This document shows, in pieces, positions 25,748 through 33,232 of a stretch of 64,000 nucleotides of DNA. The number at the start of each line of letters is the position of its first letter. The first letter of the stretch is position 1. The position numbers and the translations under genes are program-made. Location: contig JAJTWZ010000017.1 of NCBI GenBank assembly GCA_021463145.1, positions 1-64,000 of the forward strand, read 5' to 3'. The notes under the pieces were generated by a model, which was not told the origin of the DNA, did not search any database, and was given only the letters and a program-made list of their open reading frames with translations. This stretch comes from Blastocatellia bacterium (GTDB lineage: Bacteria > Acidobacteriota > Blastocatellia > UBA7656 > JADIYM01).

Positions 25748-26896
25748 GTGAAGATCGCACGCGCCGCATTGGTGGAGACAATTCGAGCAGCGCTCGAGCG
25801 CAACCCCGTGGCCGTGCTCATCGGGCCCCGGCAGTGCGGCAAGACGACCCTCGCGCGCGAGTTCCTGTCAGAGAACTCAACCAACTATTTCGATCTAGAG
25901 GACCCGCTGAGCCTTGCTCGTCTCGACGAGCCTAAAACCGCCCTCGAGCCGCTGCAGGGACTGGTGGTGATCGACGAAGTCCAGCGCCGGCCCGATCTTT
26001 TTCCGTTGCTGCGGGTGCTCGCGGATCGTCGCGAGCGTCCGGCGCACTTCCTGATTCTTGGCAGTGCTTCAGGCGATCTGTTGCGCCAGAGTTCGGAGAG
26101 CCTGGCCGGTCGCATGGAGCGAATCGAGATCGGCGGATTCACGCTGGCGGAGCTCGGGGAGCAGTCGGCGGCGAAGCTGTGGCGGCGCGGCGGCTTCCCG
26201 CTCGCGTATCTCGCGCGCTCTGAGACGGACAGCGTCGGCTGGCGAAGGCAGTTCATTCGGACGCTGCTCGAGCGCGACCTTCCGCAGTGGGGCACGCGTG
26301 TCCCGGCGACGGCGCTACTGCGTTTCTGGACCATGGTCGCGCACCATCACGGTCAGATCTGGAACGCTGCCGAGCCTGCGCGCGCGATGGGCGTCAACCC
26401 ATCGACGAGCCGTCGCTACCTCGACCTGCTCACCGACGCGCTCGTGGTCCGCCAGCTTCAACCCTGGTATGCCAACCTCGGAAAACGCCAGGTCAAGTCG
26501 CCGAAGGTGTACGTGCGCGACAGCGGGCTGCTGCACCAGCTCCTTGGTCTCGAAACCGAGAGGGCGCTGCTGTCGCATCCGAAGGTCGGCGCGTCGTGGG
26601 AGGGCTTCGCGATCGAGCAGGTGCTTGCCGCGGTGCCGCACGACGAGGTCTTCTTCTGGGCGACGCATCAGGGTGCGGAGATCGACCTCCTTCTCCGCCG
26701 TGGAGACCGGATGGTTGGAGTCGAGTGCAAACGCGCCGACGCGGCGCGCGTGACGCCGTCCATCCGGATCGCGCTGGAGGACCTGAATCTGGAGCGGGTC
26801 GTGGTGATCTATCCGGGGTCGAAGCGCTTCCGTCTGACGGATCGGGTGGAGGTCATTCCGCTCGAAGCGCTTGCGGAATCGGCGTCGCCATTCTGA
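25748..26896 (+). CDS. AAA ATPase with DUF4143 domain
   Basis: The 382-residue protein has Walker A GPRQCGKTT (26-34), Walker B VVIDEVQ (73-79), then LILGSASG as sensor. A C-terminal DUF4143 part has GAEIDLLLRR...GVECKRA (about 310-330), which resembles a PD-(D/E)xK nuclease core. This family is widespread, mobile and of unclear function; it is often found among toxin-antitoxin and defence genes, as here. The start is GTG. A copy of its last 38 codons lies at 31448-31562. The gene end overlaps the opposing frame at 26853-27656 by 44 bp. Confidence 0.88.
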   Translation: MKIARAALVETIRAALERNPVAVLIGPRQCGKTTLAREFLSENSTNYFDLEDPLSLARLDEPKTALEPLQGLVVIDEVQRRPDLFPLLRVLADRRERPAHFLILGSASGDLLRQSSESLAGRMERIEIGGFTLAELGEQSAAKLWRRGGFPLAYLARSETDSVGWRRQFIRTLLERDLPQWGTRVPATALLRFWTMVAHHHGQIWNAAEPARAMGVNPSTSRRYLDLLTDALVVRQLQPWYANLGKRQVKSPKVYVRDSGLLHQLLGLETERALLSHPKVGASWEGFAIEQVLAAVPHDEVFFWATHQGAEIDLLLRRGDRMVGVECKRADAARVTPSIRIALEDLNLERVVVIYPGSKRFRLTDRVEVIPLEALAESASPF

Positions 26897-27656
26897 GAAA
26901 GAGGCCTCCTGACGACCGTGCGCTCGTCGTCCGTCGCCGAACGGCTCGAGTTCCTGCGGTTGCAGTTGCCCCGGATAACGCGCGGATACCGCCCCCTGCG
27001 ACGACACGGTGATCCCTCCGCGCCGTCCACGCGGTCGCAAAGGACGCGTACGTTCGCCGGGCGAGATCGGCGGGCTTCGCCTTCGGATCGGCCTCGAGCG
27101 CGGCCCAGACGTCCGCCCGGTACGACGGCCCGATGATGACGCGCCAGCGATAGGCGTCGTGCCGCGCGGCCAACTCGTCCGGGGTCATCACGTCGGCGAC
27201 ACGGTCCCGCAGCGTGCCCGCCGGAACGACGACCGGACCGGCCGCGAATCGGGTATCCGCTCCCTTCCGCCGCAGTTGAGTATCGTTCCCGACCCGGAGC
27301 AGCTCCAGTCGCGGTCCGGTGTACGCGACGGCAAGTCGCCGGAATCGACGGTCGGCCGGTCGCCCGGCGGCTACGCTGCTCCAGTAGGCCCGCACGCGCG
27401 GCGACGCGCCAGCCACGATCTTCGTCAGCCGGTCGACGTTGACGTACGGAGCGTGGATGCCGATCCAGGTGGTCAGGACGGAGAGGACGCGGAGATCTCC
27501 ACGGTCCATGCCCTCGACCGACGTCGCCAGGATGGTGTCCTCGATGTTCGGCGACGGCAGCGGGGTGCCTCCGAACAGCATTCCGATTCCGATCATTGCG
27601 GCCGTCAGGTCGGAACGGGCCGGAATCGCCGGCTCGGTGCTACGACGAAAGGCCAT
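26853..27656 (-). CDS. Hypothetical protein of a nucleotidyltransferase-linked family
   Basis: This 267-residue frame looks genuine over its first ~215 residues: [47 protein letters not shown], and [20 protein letters not shown]...[13 protein letters not shown]...[13 protein letters not shown] recall such proteins as partners of DUF6036-type nucleotidyltransferases, but no function is known to me. The final ~50 residues are Arg/Thr-rich and run antisense into the ATPase gene, so the natural end was probably lost. Upstream, with a 17-bp overlap, is the remnant of the partner gene. Confidence 0.55.
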   Translation of the reverse strand: MAFRRSTEPAIPARSDLTAAMIGIGMLFGGTPLPSPNIEDTILATSVEGMDRGDLRVLSVLTTWIGIHAPYVNVDRLTKIVAGASPRVRAYWSSVAAGRPADRRFRRLAVAYTGPRLELLRVGNDTQLRRKGADTRFAAGPVVVPAGTLRDRVADVMTPDELAARHDAYRWRVIIGPSYRADVWAALEADPKAKPADLARRTYASFATAWTARRDHRVVAGGGIRALSGATATAGTRAVRRRTTSARSSGGLFLRMATPIPQALRAE

Positions 27657-27750
27657 CGCGCAGCGCCCTGTCGATCACGATGGCACGCAGCCGCAGCCCG
27701 CGCACCGCGAGGTACTCGTCGAACTGCATGACGATCGTCCGTGGATCCAT
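27640..27750 (-). pseudogene. Remnant of a DUF6036-like nucleotidyltransferase/antitoxin gene
   Basis: Only 36 codons remain. The start [21 protein letters not shown] and the following AIVI match, from memory, the N-terminus of nucleotidyltransferase-like proteins that go on with a GGAAL motif; here the sequence diverges right at that point and stops. It overlaps the next gene by 17 bp, as intact pairs often do. Loss of the catalytic GG...D-x-D part makes it non-functional. Confidence 0.5.
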
Positions 27751-27751
27751 G

Positions 27752-27772
27752 AGTATCGCTATAACAGATACT
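27752..27772 (-). promoter_or_regulatory. AGTATC-N9-GATACT inverted repeat
   Basis: A perfect 6-bp inverted repeat with a 9-base AT-rich centre lies immediately before the ATG of the remnant at 27750. The centre reads TGTTATAGC on the minus strand, so the site overlaps a possible -10 region. Autoregulated antitoxin promoters have this build. Confidence 0.45.
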
Positions 27773-27780
27773 TTCGTCGA

Positions 27781-27830
27781 TTCCGATTTCGCCGCCAACA
27801 CCGCGCGATCGGTACGAAACTTGCAGTTCC
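27781..27830. repeat. Copied upstream segment, copy 1
   Basis: TTCCGATTTC at 27781 and CCGCGCGATCGGTACGAAAC plus TTGCAGTTCC at 27801-27830 recur at 31605-31644 (one mismatch in 30, with a 10-bp deletion between the two parts). Here it lies between the divergent antitoxin remnant and Fic genes. Confidence 0.65.
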
Positions 27831-27979
27831 ATAATATGGCTGCGAACTCTGCGAACCCTCCGCGTCCTCTGCGAGAAGCCCCGTCGTGCAAACGACCCCC
27901 TCCGGGCGTACACTGCTTCCGTCCCGAACGCGCGCCCGCCCGGGCACTCCTTGAACCGACGTTCACATCTGCTCTTGCC

Positions 27980-29029
27980 ATGTCTTTCGCCCCGCGATTC
28001 ACGATCACAAACCCGATCACCGCCGCGCTCACGGCGATCGAACGAGCACGGGGGTTTCTCGAAGCGGCACAGCTCTCCAACGCCTGGATCGAGCGCATGA
28101 GCCAGCGGGCGCTTCTGCTCGAAGCGCACCACACCACGCACATCGAGGGGACGCAGCTTACCCTCGACGAGGCGGCGCGCCTGTGGGCTGGCGAGCACGT
28201 GCCAGGCGCTGACCGCGACGACGTGCGCGAACTGCTCAACTACCGCGACGCCTTCAACCTCGTGGCGGAGTACCTCGAGAGCGGCGACCCAATCACCGAG
28301 GCCCTGATCCGCGAGATCCACCGGCGCCTGGTGAGCGGCGTGCGTGGCAGTTCCGCGCAACCCGGGCAGTACCGCTTGATCCAGAACTACGTCGCCAACA
28401 GCCGGACGCGCGAGATCATCTACACGCCGCCGGCACCCGAGCAAGTCCCGCCGTTGATGCGCGAGCTTGTGGACTGGCTTTGCGAGGACACGGCCGTCCA
28501 TCCCGTGCTCGTCGCTGGCATCGCGCAGTTCCAGCTCGTGCACGTTCATCCCTTCGTGGACGGCAACGGCCGAACCTCGCGGCTGCTCTCGACGCTGTGT
28601 CTGTATCGGTCGGGCTACGACTTCAAGCGGCTCTTCACGTTGAGCGAGTTCTACGATCGCGATCGTCTCGCGTTCTACCGAGCCCTTCAGCTCGTGCGCG
28701 AGCACGACCTGGATTTGACTGGGTGGCTGGAGTACTTCGTCGAAGGGCTTGCGACACAGATGGCCGAGGTCCGGCAGCGCGGAGTGCGCGTGATCCGTCG
28801 CGATGTCGCCGTTCGCGAGTTCGGGCTGAACGCGCGACAGGCGATGGTAATCGACCTGCTCGCGGAGGGGGGCTCGCTCGGCATTGACGAGGCCACGGTC
28901 GGGCTTCCGGACATTCCCCGGCGAACCCTCCAGCGCGACCTTCAGCTTCTCGTCGAGAAGGGCATTGCCGTGGCCGACGGAACCGCTCGGGCGAGGCGAT
29001 ATCGCCTTCAGGACAAAGACTTCCGCTGA
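27980..29029 (+). CDS. Fic-family adenylyltransferase, self-inhibited class II
   Basis: The 349-residue protein has the complete Fic core H190[11 protein letters not shown]201 and the inhibitory-helix motif T52-T-H-I-E56-G57 N-terminal to it. It is therefore a class II Fic whose own glutamate should block ATP until relieved. A C-terminal winged-helix part (about 270-345, [16 protein letters not shown]) follows. Fic enzymes usually transfer AMP to a hydroxyl of a target protein. The ATG at 27980 is chosen because it starts the conserved N-terminal helix; the open frame upstream crosses the repeat region. Confidence 0.88.
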   Translation: MSFAPRFTITNPITAALTAIERARGFLEAAQLSNAWIERMSQRALLLEAHHTTHIEGTQLTLDEAARLWAGEHVPGADRDDVRELLNYRDAFNLVAEYLESGDPITEALIREIHRRLVSGVRGSSAQPGQYRLIQNYVANSRTREIIYTPPAPEQVPPLMRELVDWLCEDTAVHPVLVAGIAQFQLVHVHPFVDGNGRTSRLLSTLCLYRSGYDFKRLFTLSEFYDRDRLAFYRALQLVREHDLDLTGWLEYFVEGLATQMAEVRQRGVRVIRRDVAVREFGLNARQAMVIDLLAEGGSLGIDEATVGLPDIPRRTLQRDLQLLVEKGIAVADGTARARRYRLQDKDFR

Positions 29030-29144
29030 ATCGCGCCAGAATCGCGCCACGAATCGCGCCAAGCGCGCGCCATAGATCGCGCCGCCTCGCTTTGAGTTCG
29101 GTCTCGCGGCGGCGAATTCGCTCGAGACCATTTCGATCGACGAG

Positions 29145-30077
29145 ATGGCCTCGGATGAGGGCGACCCCCGACATACCGGGAAAATACGGCTCGTGATGCG
29201 GGATTTTCGTGGCACGTGGTTCTTCTCGGCGCCGATGTCGGATGCGTTCCTCGTGCTCGCGGTCGCGGACGGCGGCCTGACGTGCTTCCTCCTCGCGCGC
29301 TTCATGCGGCTGGCGTGTGGCATGCACGAGGTGCTGATGTCGCATCCCCGCGGTCTCGGGAAGACGCCGGGCGAAGTGCGGCGCTCGAAGGTATGGATCG
29401 GCGGCACGCGGCCGGGCAGTGCGGTGTTCGTGCCGCCCCCGGCAGGCGCCCTCGCGGACTGTCTCACGCACTTCGAACGGTTCCTGAACGACGTGCCCGA
29501 GCCGACGCCTCCGCTCATCAAGGCGGCACTCGCACACGTCCAGTTCGAGACGATCCATCCGTTCTTGGACGGAAACGGTCGCCTCGGTCGGCTGCTCAGC
29601 GTGCTGCAGCTGGTCGCGGACGGAGTGCTGCGCGCGCCGATGCTCTACCCGAGCCTGTTCTTCAAGACGCACCGCGCGTTGTACTACGACCTGCTCGACG
29701 GCGTGCGCCGCCGTGGCGACTGGGAGCGCTGGCTGGATTTCTTCGCCGAGGGCGTGCGGATCAGCGCCACACAGGCAGCGGCGACGGCGAATGCGCTTCT
29801 GGCGCTCGTGACCGCCGATCGTGAGCGCATCGCGGGGCTTGGCCGGGCCGCGCCGTCTGCACACGCGGTGCATCGGGCCATGCAGCGGCAGCCGCTGGCG
29901 ACCTCGGCGACCCTCGTGAAGGCGACGCGGCTGACTCCCGCGACCGTGAACAAGTCGCTCGCCCATCTGGAGCGCCTCGGCATCGTCACCGAGTTGACGA
30001 ACCGGCGACGTGATCGCGTGTTCGGTTATCGACGGTATGTGGACGAGCTGACGGCGGAGCTGGCGGGCACGCCGTGA
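29145..30077 (+). CDS. N-terminally truncated Fic-family protein
   Basis: From about residue 55 the 310-residue frame matches Fic proteins: MHEVLMSHPRG.GKTPGEVRR, WIGGTRPG.AVFVPPP, core H138-PFLDGNGRLG-R149, and a C-terminal winged helix (about 245-300). The usual first ~90 residues, with the inhibitory (S/T)xxxE(G/N) helix, are missing. In their place is a stretch encoded by the 37-base sequence copied from upstream of the ATPase (residues ~13-24). The true start could be this ATG or an internal one at codon 31 or 60. It is either a de-repressed Fic or a decaying gene. Confidence 0.6.
   Translation: MASDEGDPRHTGKIRLVMRDFRGTWFFSAPMSDAFLVLAVADGGLTCFLLARFMRLACGMHEVLMSHPRGLGKTPGEVRRSKVWIGGTRPGSAVFVPPPAGALADCLTHFERFLNDVPEPTPPLIKAALAHVQFETIHPFLDGNGRLGRLLSVLQLVADGVLRAPMLYPSLFFKTHRALYYDLLDGVRRRGDWERWLDFFAEGVRISATQAAATANALLALVTADRERIAGLGRAAPSAHAVHRAMQRQPLATSATLVKATRLTPATVNKSLAHLERLGIVTELTNRRRDRVFGYRRYVDELTAELAGTP
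29178..29215 (+). promoter_or_regulatory. Second copy of the operator-like palindrome
   Basis: This differs from 25701-25738 by one base in 37 (TCGTGAT in place of TTGTGAT). It falls at the junction where the Fic homology has lost its N-terminus, so it either drives a shortened Fic from an internal ATG or marks a recombination joint. Confidence 0.5.
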
Positions 30078-30114
30078 GCCAGTCCTCGACCGCCTGCGCC
30101 CGTGTCACGCGCCA

Positions 30115-30159
30115 GCGCGAAGCGCCTTGGAGTGCGGCGTGAAGCGCCGCTTTGGATCG
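30115..30159 (+). repeat. GCGAAGCGCCTTGGAGTGC dispersed repeat (single)
   Basis: The repeat has GCGCGAAGCGCCTTGGAGTG, CGGCGTGAAGCGCCGC and TTTGGATCG. Related copies are at 31755-31803, 31821-31841 (inverted), 41675-41715 and 41809-41851 (inverted). The gap 30078-30348 around it has no gene. Confidence 0.8.
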
Positions 30160-30348
30160 TTCGAAAGCACCGCTCCGTAACTCACTGTAGAGCGCTTCGC
30201 GCGATCAGCCGTTCGTTGCGCTCTGCTGGACAATGCCATCGCTGGCAAGCGATTCGCCGTTCCGCCTACACTGCCCGGGTGACTGCGTCGCGCTGGCGAA
30301 GCTGCCGGGTGCCCGACGCCGTTCGATCCGGAGGCCGATTCGAACCAA

Positions 30349-31389
30349 ATGACCGACCAGAACCCGCAGGAAGGCGAGTTGATCCTCTACCGCACCTCGG
30401 ATGACGCCGTGCGGGTCGAGGTGCTCTATGAATCCGAGACTTTCTGGCTCGATCAGCGACGCATGGCTGAGCTGTTCGGCGTAGAGCTCCCAACGATCAG
30501 CTACCACCTGAAGGAAATCTACGGCAGCGGCGAGCTGCTGCGCGAGGCAACTCTTCGAAGAATTCTAAGAGTTCAACGCGAGGGCCGCCGTGACGTCCGC
30601 CGCGAGATCGAGTTCTACAACCTCGACGCGGTCATCTCGGTCGGATACCGGGTCAACAGCGCGCAAGCCACCCAGTTTCGCATCTGGGCGACACAGACCC
30701 TCCGCGAGTTCGTCATCAAGGGCTTCGTCCTCGACGACGAGCGGCTGAAGCTGAACAGGCGCTTCGGAAGGGACTACTTCGACGAGCTGCTCGAGCGGAT
30801 CCGTGAGATCCGCGCAAGCGAGCGACGGTTCTACCTGAAGATCACCGACATCTACGAGCAGTGCAGCATCGACTACGATCGGCAGGCCGAGACGACGCAG
30901 ACGTTCTTCAAGACCGTGCAGAACAAGCTGCACTGGGCGGTCACGGGCAAGACGGCGGCGGAGCTGATCGCAGGGCGCGCCGACGCCGGGAAGCCGTCGA
31001 TGGGGCTCACGACGTGGAAGCATGCTCCCAAGGGGAAGATCCTTAAGAGCGACGTCAGCGTCGCGAAGAGCTACCTGATCGAAGGGGAGATCAAGGAACT
31101 CGAACGCATCGTGTCGATGTATCTCGACTACGCGGAGAACCAGGCGGCGCGGCAGATCCCGATGAAGATGGCGGACTGGGTTGCGAAGCTCGACGCGTTC
31201 CTGCAGTTCAACGAGTACGAGGTGCTCGCGAACGCCGGGAAGGTGTCGGCCGAGGTCGCCAGGCGCCTCGCCGAGGAGGAGTACGACAAGTTCCGCGTGC
31301 GCCAGGATCGCCAGTTCGAGAGCGACTTCGAAGCCGAGGTCAAACGCATCGCGACGACGCGTCCGCGCAAGCGAAAGGAAATGGGGTGA
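30349..31389 (+). CDS. rhuM: RhuM-family protein
   Basis: The 346-residue protein is a full-length RhuM: EVLYESETFWLDQRRMAELFGV (about 24-45), then the Y-N-L-D-A-V-I-S-V-G-Y-R-V block near 90 and TQFRIWATQTLREFVIKGFVLDDERLK. RhuM was named from a Salmonella pathogenicity island and has a KilA/Bro-like DNA-binding N-terminal part; its activity is unknown. It is commonly found among accessory TA-type genes, as here. The C-terminus is Lys/Arg-rich. Confidence 0.9.
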   Translation: MTDQNPQEGELILYRTSDDAVRVEVLYESETFWLDQRRMAELFGVELPTISYHLKEIYGSGELLREATLRRILRVQREGRRDVRREIEFYNLDAVISVGYRVNSAQATQFRIWATQTLREFVIKGFVLDDERLKLNRRFGRDYFDELLERIREIRASERRFYLKITDIYEQCSIDYDRQAETTQTFFKTVQNKLHWAVTGKTAAELIAGRADAGKPSMGLTTWKHAPKGKILKSDVSVAKSYLIEGEIKELERIVSMYLDYAENQAARQIPMKMADWVAKLDAFLQFNEYEVLANAGKVSAEVARRLAEEEYDKFRVRQDRQFESDFEAEVKRIATTRPRKRKEMG

Positions 31390-31447
31390 TGAGTGCGTGC
31401 GGCTTGTCCAAAGGCTAGAGCTCGTGGACTTCGCCGGCATCGCCGGT

Positions 31448-31562
31448 GGACCTGAATCTGGAGCGGGTCGTGGTGATCTACCCCGGGACGAGGCGCTTCA
31501 GTCTGACGGATCGGGTGGAGGTCGTTCCGCTCGAAGCGCTTGCAGGATCGGAGCTCTTCTGA
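31448..31562 (+). pseudogene. 3' remnant of a second DUF4143 ATPase gene
   Basis: Reading from 31449, the frame gives DLNLERVVVIYPGTRRFSLT and DRVEVVPLEALAG, then SELF and a stop. It matches the last 38 codons of the ATPase gene ending at 26896 with only a few substitutions. Nothing upstream matches the rest of the gene, so only the tail is left next to rhuM. Confidence 0.85.
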
Positions 31563-31604
31563 GTGGCTTGGCGATCGATCAGTTCGAAGGCTGCCCGCGA
31601 GACC

Positions 31605-31644
31605 ATTCCGATTTCCGCGCGATCGGTACGAAACTTGCAATTCC
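31605..31644. repeat. Copied upstream segment, copy 2
   Basis: CCGCGCGATCGGTACGAAAC plus TTGCAATTCC, preceded by TTCCGATTTC, corresponds to 27781-27830. It is followed by an AT-rich stretch TTATATACAT, unlike the surrounding GC-rich DNA, that could hold a promoter. Confidence 0.6.
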
Positions 31645-31754
31645 TTATATACATCTGCAATCTCGGCGCGCCTTCCGCGCCCTTTGCGCCAAACCTCATC
31701 CTGCAAGCCGACGATCCTCGATCGGCACCCTTCGCACTGCCATAGATAGCTCAG

Positions 31755-31841
31755 GCGCGAAGCGCCATGGAGTGCGGAGCGCAGCGCCGCTTTGGATCGA
31801 TCCACAACTGCACTTCACATCGCACTCCAAGGCGCTTCGCT
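31755..31841. repeat. GCGAAGCGCC repeat, inverted pair
   Basis: Left copy 31755-31803 (GCGCGAAGCGCCATGGAGTG...) and right inverted copy 31821-31841 (CGCACTCCAAGGCGCTTCGC) face each other across 17 bp. The right copy provides the last codons of the zinc-finger gene at 31815. Confidence 0.8.
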
Positions 31842-32057
31842 CAAGTGGACGTCCGACCCGTCCTCGTCGCCAGCAAGCAGTAACTCAGCCATCTCGAAGG
31901 CTCGCTCGGTAGTTTCGGCATTCGTCGAGCCGTGTCCGCAACGCTCGCAAACTTCTGCTGGCACGCCACGGATGACGACCACTCGGCCGCCGCGTTCCAG
32001 TGTCACCGTCGTAGCGCCTGAAACCGTCTCATCGTTTCTGCAGACCGTACACTTCAT
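31815..32057 (-). CDS. YgiT-type zinc-finger protein (MqsA-like antitoxin), altered C-terminus
   Basis: The 80-residue protein has two CxxC pairs (C3/C6 and C37/C40) around TVTLERGGRVVVIRGVPAEVCERCG, the mark of YgiT/MqsA-type antitoxins without an HTH half. The last residues, SEAPWSAM, are encoded by the dispersed repeat at 31821-31841, so the original C-terminus was replaced. No intact toxin is seen upstream; the frame ending at its ATG (ATGA overlap) is not recognisable. It is probably an orphan. Confidence 0.65.
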   Translation of the reverse strand: MKCTVCRNDETVSGATTVTLERGGRVVVIRGVPAEVCERCGHGSTNAETTERAFEMAELLLAGDEDGSDVHLSEAPWSAM

Positions 32058-32143
32058 CGCACTCGTGCCGGGATCGTTGCCAGTTTTCTTCGCAACTGAA
32101 ATGGTCGACCATCCTCAGCCGAACGTCCGGACTGATGTGAGCG

Positions 32144-32392
32144 ATGTATCGGCGGTCGTGCTTGAGCAACGGCGCGAATTACACGAAAGAGCGGATGGAA
32201 CTCTCTCCTCGCTTCGTACCAAAATCGGCGAACGTCCCAGGGCTTCAGATCGCGGACCTTGTCGCGCGCCCCATTGGCCGACATGTTCTGGACTCCACGC
32301 AGCCGAATCGAGCATTTGACGTAATCGTGGAGAAGCTCGACTGGAGCAAGGCCGGTAGGATCGAAGGCTGTGGTCTGAAGATCTTCCCGTAA
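32144..32392 (+). pseudogene. 3' remnant of a DUF3800 gene
   Basis: The tail of this frame, SANVPGLQIADLVARPIGRH, then QPNRAFDVI and GCGLKIFP-stop, matches the C-terminus of DUF3800 proteins, which have an RNase-H-like fold. The N-terminal two thirds, including the first catalytic Asp, are missing. The opposite strand carries the zinc-finger gene's upstream frame. Confidence 0.65.
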
Positions 32393-32576
32393 AGAACAAA
32401 TGACCCCGGCGCTTCCGCCGAGGCCATCTGCCGACCGGGAATCCCCAATCCGTTGAAGAACTGTGCACGGTCCTACGCGAGATCGTCAAACAGATTCGCT
32501 CTGCCGGATCGCCGCCGCGGCCGGCCTGGAGGAGCTTGCCGTGCTCTTGCAGCTGCGCTGGGCAGCCGCGTTCCGT

Positions 32577-32608
32577 TTTTACGTTCTTTTCTTGCAAATA
32601 ACGTAAAA
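32577..32608 (+). promoter_or_regulatory. Operator-like inverted repeat upstream of abiEi
   Basis: TTTTACGTT and AACGTAAAA are perfect 9-bp inverted arms with a 14-base AT-rich spacer, ending 21 bp before the abiEi ATG. The right arm contains TAAAAT as a possible -10. AbiEi antitoxins are known to bind inverted repeats at their own promoter and repress the operon, so this is the expected operator. Confidence 0.65.
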
Positions 32609-32629
32609 TTGGAACAAGCTCTTAGAGCG

Positions 32630-33232
32630 ATGGCCAACGACGGAAACAACGAACGCCTCTTTCGGCTGATGTCCAAGTCGGGAGTGGTACGCGCAAGCGA
32701 CCTCCGGGAGTCGGGAATCCCGCGCGTCTATCTCACTCGGGCCGCTGCGGCGGGAAGAATCGAGCGCACCGCCCGCGGGCTCTATCGACTGGCCACCGGC
32801 CAGCCTTCCGAACAGGAGAGCCTGATGATTGTCGCCTCGAAAGTGCCCAAGGCCGTCTTCTGTCTCCTGACCGCACTCCAGTTTCACGAACTCACGACGC
32901 AACTCCCGCGTGCCGTCTGGATCGCGATGCCGCGAGGCAGCCACACGCCAAGGATGTTGTATCCACCGCTTCGGATGGTCCAGTACTCCGGCCAAGCCTA
33001 CTCGAGCGGGATCGAAACGCACGTTTGCGACCGGGTCGAACTTCGCGTCTACAGCGTTGCCAAGACCGTTGCCGATTGCTTCAAACACCGAAACAAGATC
33101 GGGCTGGACGTTGCCATCGAAGCGCTTCGGGACGCCCGTTTTCACAAGAAGGCGACCGCCGACGAGATATGGCAATTCGCGAAAATCTGCCGCGTCACGA
33201 ATGTGATGCGACCCTACCTTGAAGTTCTGTAA
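32630..33232 (+). CDS. abiEi: AbiEi-type antitoxin/transcriptional repressor
   Basis: The 200-residue protein has an N-terminal winged helix (LFRLMSKSGVVRASDLRESGIPRVYLTRAAAAGRI, about 8-45) followed by GLYRL and the AbiEi body (VFCLLTALQFHELTTQLP; VYSVAKTVADCFKHRNKIGLDVAIEALRD). AbiEi neutralises AbiEii without binding it (type IV toxin-antitoxin) and represses the operon. The ATG at 32630 is used because the conserved winged helix begins there and the operator palindrome lies just upstream. It overlaps the toxin start by one base (TAATG). Confidence 0.9.
   Translation: MANDGNNERLFRLMSKSGVVRASDLRESGIPRVYLTRAAAAGRIERTARGLYRLATGQPSEQESLMIVASKVPKAVFCLLTALQFHELTTQLPRAVWIAMPRGSHTPRMLYPPLRMVQYSGQAYSSGIETHVCDRVELRVYSVAKTVADCFKHRNKIGLDVAIEALRDARFHKKATADEIWQFAKICRVTNVMRPYLEVL

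Noticed and set aside
27605-29521. 638-codon minus frame opposite the first Fic gene
   Set aside because: Antisense shadow across the Fic gene and repeats.
32054-32284. Toxin gene upstream of the YgiT-type antitoxin
   Set aside because: The frame ends with an ATGA overlap as expected for a toxin, but its sequence matches no toxin family I know and overlaps the DUF3800 remnant; not called.
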